Notes: generated by a model from the sequence alone, not told the origin. Positions 43,445 to 59,135 are shown, counted from the first letter of the stretch. The stretch is 64,000 bases of DNA from Tessaracoccus coleopterorum (GCF_011174705.1 NZ_JAANIJ010000001.1:2914001-2978000); one strand, 5' to 3'. A program made the numbers and translations.

Positions 43445-44208
43445 ATGTCGGTGCCTGCCCTGAAGGCCGTCGCGCTCGGTGAGCAGCTTGCGGCGCTGCT
43501 GCGTTCGAAGATCGTGCGTGGCCAGCTGGAACCCGGCGCACACCTCGTCGAGGACGCCCTCGCGGCCGAGTACGGGGTGAGTCGCGGCCCGGTGCGCGAC
43601 GCGCTCCGCGCGCTCCTTGCGGAGGGGCTGCTGGAGAGCCGTAAGCGGGGTACTTCGCGAAGGCGTTCACGCAGCACGACGTGGATGAGCTGTATGCGAT
43701 CCGCGGCGCCGCCGAGCGGTTGGCGGGGGAGTTGGCCATCGCGAGCGCAACTGTCGACTGGGGCCGTGCGGAGGCGCATCTGGACGCGATGGGGCGGTGC
43801 GCCGAGGTGGGCGACTACGACGGGTTCGCCGAGGTGGACCTCGAGTTCCACACGGAGTTCTTCGTGAACTCGGGTAACTCGCGGTTGCTCGGACTCTGGC
43901 GGCAGTACCAGCCGACCTTCGCGACGCTGCTGGGCATCACGAATGCCCAGGATGCCGACCTGCACCCGTCCTACCGGGACCATCTCCAGTTGATCGACCG
44001 TGCGAGGGCCGGCGATCGTGAGGGTCTCGCGGCGGCCCTCGCCGACCACCTCGACGGCTCGCACCGGCGGTTGAGCCGGACTGTGGCGGCGAGGTCGGCC
44101 CGGAGGGCGTCCGCTCAGTTGAGTTCCACCGTTGCCTGGGTGGTCGGGGCATCGGGTGCCGTCGGGGGCGTGCCGCCCACCTGCTCTGCCTTGGAACCGG
44201 CAAGGTAG
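43445..44208 (+). CDS. GntR-family regulator, FCD subfamily
   Basis: About 235-254 residues. The winged helix is at residues 8-70: GEQLAALLRSKIVRGQLEPGAHLVEDALAAEYGVSRGPVRDALRALLAEGLLE. The FCD ligand domain follows with ELYAIRGAAERLAGELA, DLEFHTEFF and YRDHLQLIDRARAGDREGLAAALADHL (metal-binding Asp and His residues). One base is lost near 43652 (KRGYFAKAF). It is divergent from the operon it should control, with an operator between. The end is uncertain: the open frame runs to 44208, 94 bases into the convergent membrane-protein gene, and a lost base may hide an earlier stop. Confidence 0.85.
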
Positions 44209-44450
44209 CCGGCGATGGTTCCGAACAGGGTGAAGACGCCGGTCAGCACCTCCTTGTTCGATGTCAGGAGCACCGTCGTCACCGCGAGGATCGCGAGTGT
44301 GATCAGCCCGTACACCCGGGCAAAGGTCGGCGACAGCGTCCGCTTGACCGATCCGCCCGATCCGTTCGTGCGCGGCCAGCCGTAGGCGATCGTGAACAGC
44401 AGTGCCAGCACCGTTCCAAGCGCGGAGACGACAAGGATGTTGTTCCACAT
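44115..44450 (-). CDS. Small membrane protein with two or three helices
   Basis: Intact, 111 residues. Helices at about residues 3-23 (ILVVSALGTVLALLFTIAYG), 47-64 (YGLITLAILAVTTVLLT) and 70-86 (VLTGVFTLFGTIAGYLAGS), then a Pro/Thr-rich hydrophilic tail (GGTPPTAPDAPTTQATVELN). I do not recognise it; the shape resembles small holin-like or LapA-like proteins. It stands alone before the tRNA pair. The 286 bases upstream hold no convincing gene. Confidence 0.6.
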   Translation of the reverse strand: MWNNILVVSALGTVLALLFTIAYGWPRTNGSGGSVKRTLSPTFARVYGLITLAILAVTTVLLTSNKEVLTGVFTLFGTIAGYLAGSKAEQVGGTPPTAPDAPTTQATVELN

Positions 44451-44737
44451 GATTCCCCGATCTCAAGTTCAGGCATTCTCTCTCCGGGGCGACTGGTGGG
44501 GGCGCCCGCAGGAACGTGGCTCAGAGGCGCGCGGCGAGTCGCGCGCACGCCCGTTGGGGTAGGTGGAGGTCGCCGTGGTGAGCGCCCCGTCCCCGCCTGC
44601 CCGAGTGTGAGTGGGGGCGGTGTCGGGTCGGGCCATCCGGGCGGGGCGTAAGCCATGAAGGAAGCTGCCAGCGGGGATGTGGTTTCCGGTGTGCGGCCCT
44701 GCGAGGGCTCAGCGCTGGTTGGTGAGCGTCGTTCGAG

Positions 44738-44813
44738 TGGTCGGGGCGACAGGACTCGAACCTGCGGTCTCCTGCTCCCAAAGCAGGCGCGCTAGCCACT
44801 ACGCTACGCCCCG
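44738..44813 (-). tRNA. tRNA-Pro(UGG)
   Basis: Minus strand, 76 nt with an encoded 3' CCA. Acceptor CGGGGCG pairs with CGCCCCG; anticodon arm CCTGC-TTTGGGA-GCAGG gives anticodon TGG; T arm has GGTTCGAGTCC. The cloverleaf is complete. Confidence 0.95.
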
Positions 44814-44866
44814 TGAGCGACGGCGGCCCTGTCTGAACTGTGTCTGACAAGGCCGCCGGCACCTCG

Positions 44867-44937
44867 AGCGGATGACGGGAATCGAACCCGCGTAGCTAGT
44901 TTGGAAGACTAGGGCTCTACCATTGAGCTACATCCGC
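44867..44937 (-). tRNA. tRNA-Gly(UCC)
   Basis: Minus strand, 71 nt without encoded CCA. Acceptor GCGGATG pairs with CATCCGC; D arm AGCTCAATGGTAGAGC; anticodon arm CTAGT-CTTCCAA-ACTAG gives anticodon TCC; T arm GGGTTCGATTCCC. It lies 53 bases upstream of tRNA-Pro on the same strand. Confidence 0.95.
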
Positions 44938-44989
44938 AGAACCGCGGATCAGTGTATCAGCGATCCCCGGCCAGCACATTTCGGCGGTT

Positions 44990-45889
44990 TCAGTCGAGCC
45001 CGAGGAAATCCAGGAGCCGCGGAAGCTGCCGCTGCGACTGGCGCCTGCCCGCCTCGAAGGTGGCCCGGAGCCTCGTCAGATTGCGCTCGGAGTTCGCGAT
45101 CGGCATCTCGTCGGGGAAGATCAGGAATGCCCGGCCCTCCCGCTCCGCCTGCAGGAGTTCCTCGAGGCTCCGGTTGTAGTTGGCCGGCCTGTCGACGAGC
45201 GCACGGGCGATCTCCGGGTATCTCCGGAAGACGTGGCGGTACGCCTTGGGAAGCTTCGGCGGCTGCTTGCGGTAGCCGCGCTCCCTGGTCATCACCACGA
45301 GGAACCGGTCGTAGCCGTCGGCCTTCGCCGCGTCGTGCGCGAAGCCGCCGGTCGGGCCGAGCGCGCCGTCGCAGTAGACGACGTCGTCGATTGTGGTCAG
45401 CGGCATCAGTGCGGGCATCGTCGAGGAGGCGCGGACCCGGCGCATCAGGTCGAGCGGGGTATCGATGTCGTCGCGCGACCAGTAGACCATCTCCCCGTCA
45501 TCGCACCGGAATGCGCCCACCCTCACCTCGGCTGGATTCGCGCTGAAGGTCGCGTAGTCGAACGGCAGCACCTGGTGCGGCTCCGAGGTCTGCTCGTAGA
45601 TCCACTCCGAGTTGAAGACGCCCTTGCCCTGCAGCCACGTGCGCCAGTCGCCGAACTCCGGCTCGGCGGCGAGATCGATGAACGACCGCTCGGCGCGCAG
45701 TGGATCGCGGGAGACGTAGTTGGCCACGCAGGTCGTGCCCGCGGAGATGCCACCCACCCAGTCGGCGTGGATGCCGGCCTCGAGCAGCGTCACGAGCACG
45801 CCGGACGAGAAGGAACCGCGCATGCCACCGCCCTCGAAGATCAGTGCCGTGTCCGTGACGTTGCTGGTGATGGGTTCTCGCACGCACAC
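44990..45889 (-). CDS. Patatin-like phospholipase / serine hydrolase
   Basis: Intact, 299 residues. The oxyanion loop is [15 protein letters not shown] (about residues 17-31), the nucleophile elbow is GISAGT (GxSxG, Ser near residue 49), and the dyad Asp is in VYCDGALG (DGA, near 177). The layout matches bacterial YjjU/RssA-type patatins, which are cytoplasmic lipid acyl hydrolases; no signal peptide is seen. Start ATG at 45889 gives [10 protein letters not shown]; a GTG a few codons in is possible. It is divergent from tig and 53 bases from the tRNA-Gly gene. Confidence 0.9.
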   Translation of the reverse strand: MCVREPITSNVTDTALIFEGGGMRGSFSSGVLVTLLEAGIHADWVGGISAGTTCVANYVSRDPLRAERSFIDLAAEPEFGDWRTWLQGKGVFNSEWIYEQTSEPHQVLPFDYATFSANPAEVRVGAFRCDDGEMVYWSRDDIDTPLDLMRRVRASSTMPALMPLTTIDDVVYCDGALGPTGGFAHDAAKADGYDRFLVVMTRERGYRKQPPKLPKAYRHVFRRYPEIARALVDRPANYNRSLEELLQAEREGRAFLIFPDEMPIANSERNLTRLRATFEAGRRQSQRQLPRLLDFLGLD

Positions 45890-46009
45890 ATGCTAATCAC
45901 CCTCGGGGTGCCGATCCGGGGAGGAGCCGGGCGCCGTGCCCCAATTGGTGGCTGGGGCCCCGCCCGATACACTTATCCGCGAACCTCATTCACTTTCAGG
46001 AGTCCATTC

Positions 46010-47388
46010 GTGCCTAGCACCGTTGAGAAGCTGAGCCCGACGCGGGTCAAGCTCACCGTCGAGATCCCGTTCGCCGACCTTCAGCCCTACCTCGATAAGG
46101 CCTACAAGGGGATTGCCGAACAGGTCAACATCCCCGGTTTCCGTAAGGGCAAGGTGCCCTCGACCGTCATCGACCAGCGGTTCGGCCGCGGCGTTGTGCT
46201 GCAGGAGGCCATCAACGAGGCCATCCCACCGCCTACAACGAGGCGATCGACGAGGCCAAGGTGTGGCCGATGGCCCAGCCTGAGATCGACGTGACCAAGC
46301 TCGAGGACAAGGAACTCGTCGAGTTCACCGCCGAGGTCGACGTGCGTCCCGAGGTCAAGCTGCCCGACTTCGACAAGGTTGCCGTGACCGTCGATGCGCC
46401 TGAGTCGGCCGACGACTTCACCGCCGAGCGTCTCGAGATGCTCCGTGAGCGCTTCGCCACCACCAACGAGGTCGACCGCGCCGCCCAGGAGGGTGACGTC
46501 CTCACCATCGACCTGGTCGCCACCCAGGACGGGCAGGAGCTCGCCGACGCGACCGCCGAAGGCATCACCTACAAGGTGGGCCAGGAGAAGAACATGCTCG
46601 AGGGGCTCGACGCGGCCGTCACCGGCCTCAAGGCCGGCGAGTCCAAGTCGTTCACCTCGACGCTGGTCGGCGGCCAGTTCCGTGGCCAGGACGCCGACAT
46701 CGCGGTCACGGTCAAGACCGTCTCGGAGCAGGAACTGCCCGAGCTGGATGACGAGTTCGCCCAGATGATCTCCGAGTTCGACACCGTCGAGGAGATGAAG
46801 GCCGACCTCCAGCAGGCCGCCGAGGCCCAGGTCAAGGCCGAGCAGTATGCCAACGCCCGCGACAAGGTCCTCGAGGCCGTCGTCGAGCAGACCGACTTCG
46901 AGCTGCCCGAGGCAGTGCTCGCCGGCGACAAGGAGGCGCGCCGCGCCGAGATCCAGCGCCAGCTCGCGCAGGGCGGCCTGACCGTCGAGGCCTACCTTGA
47001 GCAGGCCGACGACGAGGACGCCGAGACCGCAGACGAGTTCTGGGCCTCGATCGACGAGCGCTCCGAGCAGGCGTTGCGCGCCCAGGTGATCCTCGACGTC
47101 TTCGCCGACGAGAGCAAGATCGACGTCTCGCAGCAGGAGCTGACCGAGATGATCTTCCGCCGCGCCCAGCAGAACGGTTCCTCGCCCCAGGACGAGATCA
47201 ACCACATGATGGAGCACAACCACATGCCCGAGTGGATGCAGGAGATCCGCCGCGGCAAGGCCCTGGCCCAGATCTGCGCCGCGGCCACCGTCACCGACGC
47301 CGAGGGCAACACCCTCGACATGTCGCTGCCGACCGCTGATGACGACGCGGCAGAGGCCGACGACGCCGCCGAGGCCGAGGAGAACTGA
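46010..47388 (+). CDS. tig: Trigger factor chaperone
   Basis: About 460 residues. The ribosome-binding signature GFRKGKVP is at about residue 44. A central FKBP-like PPIase domain ([18 protein letters not shown]) and a helical C-terminal chaperone domain follow, with an acidic tail ([18 protein letters not shown]). It binds nascent chains at the ribosome exit. GTG at 46010 follows CAGGAGTCC; a TACACT -10 sits at 45967. One base is lost near 46226. A terminator follows at 47416, so it is probably its own transcript. Confidence 0.95.
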
Positions 47389-47415
47389 TCCGGTAACACC
47401 GGACAGAGCCTGAAC

Positions 47416-47456
47416 GGGGCCGCCGCGATTTCCACCGGGGAATCGACGGCGGCCCC
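47416..47456 (+). terminator. Intrinsic terminator after tig
   Basis: GGGGCCGCCG-CGATT pairs with AATCG-A-CGGCGGCCCC around a ten-base loop, then TTCCGTTT. The stem is about 15 bp with one bulge. Confidence 0.8.
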
Positions 47457-47500
47457 TTCCGTTTCCCCTGCCGATAGACTCGGCGCGCTGAGGAGGAAAC

Positions 47501-48717
47501 ATGAGCGAAGACGGTCAGGCGGAGCCCACCCGACGGATCGACACCGAGGGCGCAGCCCCCGACGTCTCCGTGGCACCGGGGTGGGCCGGGCCGACCCGGG
47601 CGCACCGGGGCTGAAGGCAACGGCACCAGGCAGCGGAACGAGCCACCTCCGCCGGAGGTCGGCCCCCACGCCGCCCGGGCGGGCGGCCTGCCGCGCCTCG
47701 GCATGATCGCGATCATCGTGGCGGCGGTGGCACTGTCGCTCGGGCTGCTGCGGGACCTGGCGAGCACCATCGCCCCGATGTTTCTCGCGCTGAACCTCCT
47801 GATCGCCGCGTACCCGATCTACCCGCTGCTCAGGAAGGTGCGGGTGCCGAAGTTTGTCGCGGCGGTGATCACGATGCTCACGGTGTTCGTCATCCTCCTC
47901 CTGGGCATCCTCGCCATCGTCTGGTCGGTCACGCAGGTTGTCACCGTGCTCAGCGGGTACAGCACCCAGTTCACCGCCATGTACTACTCGGCGATCGAGT
48001 GGCTCGCCACCCTGGGCCTCGACCAGGAAGCCATCGTCAACGCCCTCAAGTCGATCTCACCGTCGAACGTCATCGACGTGGCCGGATCGATCCTGTCCGG
48101 CACCGGGCCGCCACCGGCATCATCGCGGTGCTGGTCGTGGGGACCGTGTTCATGACGATGGACATCCCGTCCATCAACCAGCGGCTCGGTATCACCCGCC
48201 GCATCCACCCGGGGCTGACCGACTCGATCTCCGCTGTCACCAGCGGCATCCGCCGCTACTGGGTCGTGACTACGATCTTCGGCCTGATCGTTGCGCTCGT
48301 CAACGGCGGAATCATCCTCGCCGTCGGTGTCTCCCTGCCCTCGTGTGGGTCATGCTCACCTTCATCACCAACTACATCCCCAACATCGGCTTCGTGATCG
48401 GCCTGGTGCCGCCCGCGCTGCTCGCGCTGGTTGAGAAGGGCCCCGGCGCGGCGCTGACGGTCGTGGTGGCCTTCAGCCTCGTCAACTTCGTCCTGCAGTC
48501 GCTCATCCAGCCGAAGTTCACCGGCGACGCGGTCGGGATCACGCCGACGGTCTCGTTCATCTCGCTGCTTGTGTGGGCGTGGGTGTTCGGGGCCCTCGGC
48601 GCGCTCATCGCGCTGCCCGCGACGCTGACGGTCAAGGCGCTCCTGATCGATCCCGATCCCCGCACCAGGTGGCTGAATGCCTTCATCAGCAACGACGCGA
48701 AGACAGCGGACGGCTGA
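47501..48717 (+). CDS. AI-2E family (YdjX/PerM-like) permease
   Basis: About 407 residues. A hydrophilic N-terminal tail of about 65 residues (MSEDGQAEPTRRIDTEG) precedes seven or eight transmembrane helices. The family signature region is FITNYIPNIGFVIGLVPPALLAL, then NFVLQSLIQPKFTGDAVGI and LLVWAWVFGALGALIALPATL. Members are exporters of unclear substrate; AI-2 itself is rarely the ligand. ATG follows AGGAGGAAAC. Four breaks (about 47581, 47610, 48107, 48345). It sits between tig and clpP1, where most actinobacteria have nothing. Confidence 0.85.
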
Positions 48718-48776
48718 TGGTTTCACGCCTCGGGCGAACTTCGAGGCGCCGCCCTTGGGCGTTTGCCAATTGCCGG

Positions 48777-48782
48777 TAGGTT
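48777..48782 (+). promoter_or_regulatory. Leaderless -10 element of clpP1
   Basis: TAGGTT is followed by six bases and the GTG at 48789. TTGGGC lies 16 bases upstream as a possible -35. This gives clpP1P2 its own promoter after the permease gene. Confidence 0.55.
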
Positions 48783-48788
48783 AGGGGC

Positions 48789-49414
48789 GTGACTCAGAAC
48801 CCGATTGACGCAATCCGCATGGCCGGGCCCGGCGGCTCCGGTCTCGGCATGACCGACAACGTCTACGCGTCCCTGTTGGCGAACCGCATCATCTTCCTCG
48901 GCTCCGAGGTGAAGGACGACAACGCCAACGCGATTTGCGCGCAGATGCTCCTGCTCAACGCAGAGGACCCCGAGAAGGACATCTACCTCTACATCAACTC
49001 GCCCGGCGGCTCCGTCGACTCCGGCATGGCCATCTTCGACACCATGCAGTGGATCAGCAACGATGTCGCCACCGTCGCCATGGGCCTCGCGGCCTCCATG
49101 GGCAGTTCCTGCTGTCGGCGGGCACCCCGGGCAAGCGCTTCGCACTCCCGCACAGCCGCATCATGATGCACCAGCCCTCCGGTGGCCTCGGCGGCACGGC
49201 CTCCGACATCCGGATCCAGGCCGAGCAGTCGCTGCACATCAAGAAGACGATGGCAGGGCTGATCGCCAAGCACACCGGCCAGACGCTCGATCAGATCGAG
49301 GCCGACTCCGACCGCGACCGGTGGTTCACCGCCGAGCAGGCGCTCGAGTACGGATTCATCGACCACGTCTTCGAGCGTGCGTCCCAGATCAAGTCGGAGG
49401 CTCCGAACCAGTGA
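48789..49414 (+). CDS. clpP1: ATP-dependent Clp protease proteolytic subunit 1
   Basis: About 209 residues. The catalytic Ser is in GLAASMGQFLL (after repair), His in [14 protein letters not shown], and Asp near DSDRDRW, completing the triad. [17 protein letters not shown] forms the substrate channel. It assembles with ClpP2 into a mixed tetradecamer fed by ClpX or ClpC. One base lost near 49107. The GTG start at 48789 follows a leaderless promoter. Stop overlaps clpP2 as TGATG. Confidence 0.95.
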
Positions 49415-50056
49415 TGACGACCAACTTCACGCCCCAGGGCATCGCTCCCGCGGGCGCCGACATGAACTACTACATCCCCAGTGGGAGGAGCGCACCAGCT
49501 ACGGTGTACGGCGCGTGGACCCCTACACCAAGCTGTTCGAGGACCGGATCATCTTCCTGGGCACCCCGATCAACGACGAGGTTGCCAACGCCGTGATGGC
49601 CCAGCTGCTCTGCCTGCAGTCGATGGACCCCGAGCGTCAGATCTCGATGTACATCAACTCGCCCGGCGGCTCCTTCACGGCGCTCACCGCGATCTACGAC
49701 ACGATGCGCTACATCAAGCCCGACATCCAGACCGTCTGCCTCGGGCAGGCCGCCTCGGCCGCCGCGGTGATTCTCGCCGCGGGCACCAAGGGCAAGCGCC
49801 TCGCCCTGCCCAACTCGCGGATCCTGATCCACCAGCCCGCCACCGAGGGGGCTACGGCCAGTCGTCCGACCTCGAGATCCAGGCACGGGAGATCCTGCGC
49901 ATCCGCTCCCTGATGGAGGAGATGCTCGCGAGCGACACCGGTCAGGACGTGGCCAAGGTCAGCAAGGACATCGAGCGAGACAAGTTCCTCACCGCGCAGG
50001 AGGCCGTCGAGTACGGCATCGTCGACGACATCCTGCCGTCGCTCAAGGAACTCTGA
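49414..50056 (+). CDS. clpP2: ATP-dependent Clp protease proteolytic subunit 2
   Basis: About 214 residues. Catalytic Ser in [16 protein letters not shown], His in [11 protein letters not shown], Asp near SKDIERDKF. It is the ClpP2 type, with Gly-Gln before the serine and the insertion of alanines seen in actinobacterial second paralogues. Frameshifts near 49480 ([12 protein letters not shown]) and 49850 ([10 protein letters not shown]). It is translationally coupled to clpP1. A perfect hairpin follows. Confidence 0.95.
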
Positions 50057-50070
50057 GCCCGGCCCGGAGA

Positions 50071-50099
50071 GGCGTCGCCCCGCACCGGGGCGACGCCAT
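50071..50099 (+). terminator. Terminator between clpP2 and clpX
   Basis: GGCGTCGCCCCG and CGGGGCGACGCC form a perfect 12-bp stem with a three-base loop, followed by ATTTCC. It separates clpP1P2 from clpX, which has its own TAGGGT -10 near 50177. Confidence 0.75.
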
Positions 50100-50230
50100 T
50101 TCCGTGGCCGGAAGGACACGCCCAACCGCATATCGACGGTCCGGGTGTGTCGCCTCGGACCGACACCCGCGACGGGTAGGGTGGGGCGAAACAGACGAGA
50201 TCTTCAGGCAACTGCGAGGGGTGGACGGAA

Positions 50231-51513
50231 ATGGCACACATCGGTGAGTCCAGCGACCTGTTCAAATGCAACTTCTGCGGCAAGTCACAAAAGCAGGTCA
50301 AGAAGCTCATCGCCGGGCCAGGCGTCTACATCTGCGACGAGTGCATCGGGCTGTGCAACGAGATCATCGAGGAGGAGTTCCCGATCCGGTCCGAGGCCGG
50401 GCCCGCCACCGAACTCCCCAAGCCGCGTGAGATCCGCGACTTCCTCGACACCTACGTGATCGGCCAGGACGGCGCGAAGAAGGCGCTGTCGGTGGCGGTC
50501 TACAACCACTACAAGCGGATCTCCGCCGACCAGGGCATCCACGGGCGCCGCGCCGAGGGCGAGGACGTCGAGATCGGCAAGTCGAACATCCTCCTGATCG
50601 GCCCCACCGGCTGCGGCAAGACCTATCTCGCCCAGACGCTGGCCCGGATGCTGAACGTCCCCTTCGCGATGGCCGATGCCACCGCGTTGACGGAGGCCGG
50701 CTACGTCGGGGAAGACGTCGAGAACATCCTGCTGAAGCTCATCCAGGCAGCCGACTTCGACATCGCGAAAGCCGAGACGGGCATCATCTACATCGACGAG
50801 ATCGACAAGGTGGCCCGCAAGTCGGAGAACCCGTCGATCACGCGTGACGTTTCCGGCGAGGGCGTGCAGCAGGCGTTGCTGAAGATCCTCGAGGGCACCG
50901 TCGCCAGCGTTCCGCCGCAGGGCGGTCGCAAGCATCCCACCAGGACTTCCTGCAGATCGACACCACCAAGGTGCTGTTCATCGTCGGTGGCGCCTTCTCC
51001 GGCCTCGACGAGATCATCAACCAGCGCGTCGGGAAGCGCCCCCTCGGGTTCAGCAAGGGTGCCGCGGACCCCGTCGCAACCAGCCTCGACCCGTTCGCCC
51101 AGGTGCGCCCAGAGGACCTGCACAAGTTCGGCCTCATCCCCGAGTTCATCGGCCGTCTCCCGATGATGACGACGGTCAGCCCGCTCGACCGCGAGTCGCT
51201 GGTGCGGATCCTCGTGGAGCCGAAGAACGCCCTCACCCGCCAGTTCCAGAAGCTGTTCGACCTCGACGGCGTTGAACTCGAGTTCACCGAGGGTGCCATC
51301 GAGGCGATCGCCGACCTCGCGCTGGCACGCGGCACCGGCGCCCGTGGGCTGCGCGCCATCATGGAGGAACTGCTGCTCGACGTCATGTTCGAGGTGCCCT
51401 CCGAGGACGACGTCGCGCAGGTGTTGATCTCGCGCGAGGCTGTGGATGGCACGGGTGAGCCTGTGCTCGTTCCCCGCGCCAAGCTGGCCCGCCGCCGCGA
51501 CCTGTCCGCCTGA
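50231..51513 (+). CDS. clpX: ATP-dependent Clp protease ATP-binding subunit ClpX
   Basis: About 428 residues. N-terminal zinc-binding domain CNFCGKSQ...[11 protein letters not shown]+ core with Walker [10 protein letters not shown] (about residue 122), Walker [16 protein letters not shown], sensor region [10 protein letters not shown], and the C-terminal small domain [19 protein letters not shown]. It unfolds substrates into ClpP1P2. ATG at 50231 follows GCGAGGGGTGGACGGAA. One base lost near 50940 ([13 protein letters not shown] after repair) splits the gene. Confidence 0.96.
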
Positions 51514-51556
51514 GCCGGCTCCCCGCCCGGCGGATCTGGTGGCTCGGCGTTGGCGG

Positions 51557-51562
51557 TAGGCT
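51557..51562 (+). promoter_or_regulatory. Leaderless -10 element of the tricorn-type protease
   Basis: TAGGCT lies seven bases before the ATG at 51570, with no ribosome site between. Confidence 0.6.
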
Positions 51563-51569
51563 CGCCTCC

Positions 51570-56381
<4,812 letters not shown>

Positions 56382-56435
56382 ACCCCGATGTGACGCCTCC
56401 GACCCTGGTGGCCATGCGCAACGATCGGTGAACCG

Positions 56436-56469
56436 ACACCGCCCCCGACCGGACCGGTCGGGGCGGTGT
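56436..56469. terminator. Bidirectional terminator between GH51 and valS
   Basis: ACACCGCCCC-C-GACCG pairs with CGGTC-GGGGCGGTGT around a short loop, about 15 bp with one bulge. It lies between convergent stops at 56381 and 56484. Confidence 0.75.
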
Positions 56470-56483
56470 GCGTTCAGATCAGA

Positions 56484-59035
56484 TCACTCGGCGGAGACGA
56501 GTTCCACGGCCACGGCCAGCGGCTCGCCGGATTCGCCCCACGTCACGTCGCCGACGATGCGGCCGACTGCGCGCAGGTCGGACTCGATCCCGCGCAGCCG
56601 CGCCACCACGTCGGCGGGGCCCGAGAAGGCGGCGAGGCTCACCTCGGTCTTCATCGAGACCTTCGCGTTCGACTTGGCGCCACGGATGGCGATCAGGGCC
56701 TGCGCGACGTCGCCCAGCAGCGCGGGCTCGCCGTCGATGTCCAGTTCGGCGAGAGTCGGCCAGGACGACGTGTGCACCGAGGTGGCGTTGGTCCAGCGCC
56801 ACACCTCCTCCGTGACGAACGGCAGGAACGGTGCGAAGAGCCGCAGCTGCACGCCGAGCGCGATGTCGAGCGCGGCCTGCGCCGACGCCTTCTCCCTGTC
56901 GTCACCGGTGTAGGCCCGCTCCTTGACGAGCTCGAGGTAGTCGTCGCAGAACGACCAGAAGAACGTCTCGGTCTTCTCCAGGGCGGTGGTGTAATCGAAG
57001 TCCTCGAAGGCGGCCGTCGCGTCGGCGACCACCCCGGACAGTGCGGTGAGCATGGCCCGGTCGACCGGGTTGGTGACCTGATCGAGGGAGCCCGGCAGGT
57101 CGGCGAGCGAGAGCACGAACCGGCCCGCGTTGAGGATCTTCATCGCGAGGCGGCGTCCCACCTTCATCTGGGTCTCGTCGAACGGTGAGTCCATGCCGGG
57201 GCGTGCCATCGCGGCGCGCCAGCGCACGGCGTCGGAGCCGAACCGGTCGAGGATCTCAGTCGGGACGACCACGTTGCCCTTCGACTTGCTCATCTTCTTG
57301 CGATCGGGATCGACCACGAAGCCCGAGATGGTCGCGCGCTTCCAGGGGAGCGCGTCGTTCTCGAAGTTCGCCCGCACGATGCGGCTGAACAGCCAGGTGC
57401 GGATGATGTCGTGGGCCTGGGGAGCCATGTCCATCGGGAAGGTGAGGTTGAACAGCTCCTCGTCGCGGCCCCAGCCGGTGGCCAGCTGCGGGGTCAGCGA
57501 CGAGGTGGCCCACGTGTCCATCACGTCGGGGTCGGCCATGAAGCCACCCGGCCGGTTGCGCTGCTCCTCGGCGAAGCCGGGCGCGGGTCCGCCATCGGGT
57601 CGACGGGGAGGCTCGCCTCGTCCGCGACGATCGGGGAGTCGTAGTCGGGCTCGCCGTCGGCGTCCAGGGCGTACCAGACCGGGAACGGGACTCCGAAGAA
57701 CCGCTGGCGCGACACGAGCCAGTCGCCGTTCAGGCCGCCCACCCAGTTCTCGTAGCGGTGCCGCATGTGCTCCGGCGTCCAGGCGAGCTCCTCGCCGCGG
57801 GCCAGCAGGCGGGCCTTGAGGTCCTCATCGCGGCCGCCGTTGCGGATGTACCACTGGCGGGTCGCGACGATCTCGAGGGGCTTGTCGCCCTTCTCGTAGA
57901 AGTTCGCCATGCGGGTGGTGGCCTTGGGTTCGCCGTCGAGGTCGCCACTGTCGCGCAGCGCCGCCACGGTGGCCTCACGGGCCGAGAACGCGGTCTTGCC
58001 CGCGAGGGGGCGTAGGCGTCGGCGTTGACGACCCATTCGGGCGTCTCGGCCTGGAACCGGCCGTCGCGGCCGATGACGGTACGGGTCGGCAGGTTCAGCT
58101 CGCGCCACCACGTGACGTCGGTGAGGTCACCGAAGGTGCAGCACATCGCGATGCCCGCGCCCTTGTCGGGCTCGGCCGCCTGGTGCGCGAGAACCGGGAT
58201 CTCGACGCCGAACAGCGGCGAGGTGACGGTGCTGCCGAACAGGTCGGAGTAGCGCTCGTCGTCGGGGTGCGCGATCAGGGCACAGACCGACACCAGCAGC
58301 TCGGGTCGCGTCGTCTCGATGTAGATGGGGGAGCCGTCGGCCTTGTGGAAGGCCACCCGGTGGTACGCGCCCGGGTAGTCGCGGGCCTCGAGCTCCGCCT
58401 GCGCGACCGCCGTCTGGAACGTGACGTCCCATAGCGTCGGGCGTAGCTGAGGTAGGCCTCGTCGCGCGCGAAGTTACGCAGGAACGCCTTCTGTGCCACC
58501 GCCTGCGACGACTCGGAGATGGTCGCGTACAGCGTGTCCCAGTCCACCGAGAGGCCCAGTTGGCGCCACAGATCCTCGAACGCCTTCTCATCCACCGAGG
58601 TCAGCTCGTGGCACAGCTCGATGAAGTTGCGGCGGCTGATCGACACCTGGCGCTTCGGGTCGGGCTTGGCGGGCGGCCGGAAGTCGGGGTCGTACGGGAT
58701 CGTCGGGTCGCACCGCACCCCGTAGTAGTTCTGGACGCGCCGCTCGGTGGGAAGCCCGTTGTCATCCCAGCCCATCGGGTAGAAAACCTGCTTGCCGATC
58801 ATCCGCTGGTACCGCGCGATGGTGTCGGTGTGGGTGTAGCTGAACACGTGCCCGACGTGCAGCGAGCCGGAGACCGTCGGGGAGGGGTGTCGATGGAGAA
58901 CACCTGCCCACGCGAGGCCGGCCGTGTGAACGTGTAGCAACCTTCTTCCGCCCATACCTGCCCCCACTTGGCCTCGAGGCCTTCGAGCACGGGCTTGTCC
59001 GGGAGGGCGCGCTGCTGCGCGGTGGTTGCAGTCAT
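56484..59035 (-). CDS. valS: Valyl-tRNA synthetase (short form)
   Basis: About 852 residues. The HIGH-type signature is [16 protein letters not shown] (about residue 55), and KMSKSKGN is near residue 545. The editing domain lies between. The long C-terminal coiled-coil tRNA arm of E. coli ValS is absent; the protein ends soon after [18 protein letters not shown], as in the group of actinobacterial ValS proteins of this size. It charges tRNA-Val and edits threonine. Four frameshifts (about 58888, 58437, 58010, 57592). ATG at 59035 gives [15 protein letters not shown]. Confidence 0.93.
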
Positions 59036-59135
59036 GCGCCCGATCTTAGTTGGCGTGCCGCCGCGGGGGAAACGCCGCGTGCCGGTCCGGCGGGCGGGCA
59101 CCGGCCCGGCCCTGACGGTGCGTCGGACATGCGAA

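Noticed and set aside
44521-44656. Pro-rich minus-strand ORF starting MAYAPPGWPDP before the tRNA genes
   Set aside because: No ribosome site, no promoter, poor coding bias after 25 residues, and no repair gives a convincing protein.
46102-47502. Very long minus-strand ORF opposite tig (466 codons)
   Set aside because: It is the antisense shadow of a GC-rich gene; tig on the plus strand has all family motifs.
48730-48790. ClgR operator before clpP1
   Set aside because: GTTTGCCAATTGCCGG is only loosely similar to the published ClgR motif; too many mismatches to call.
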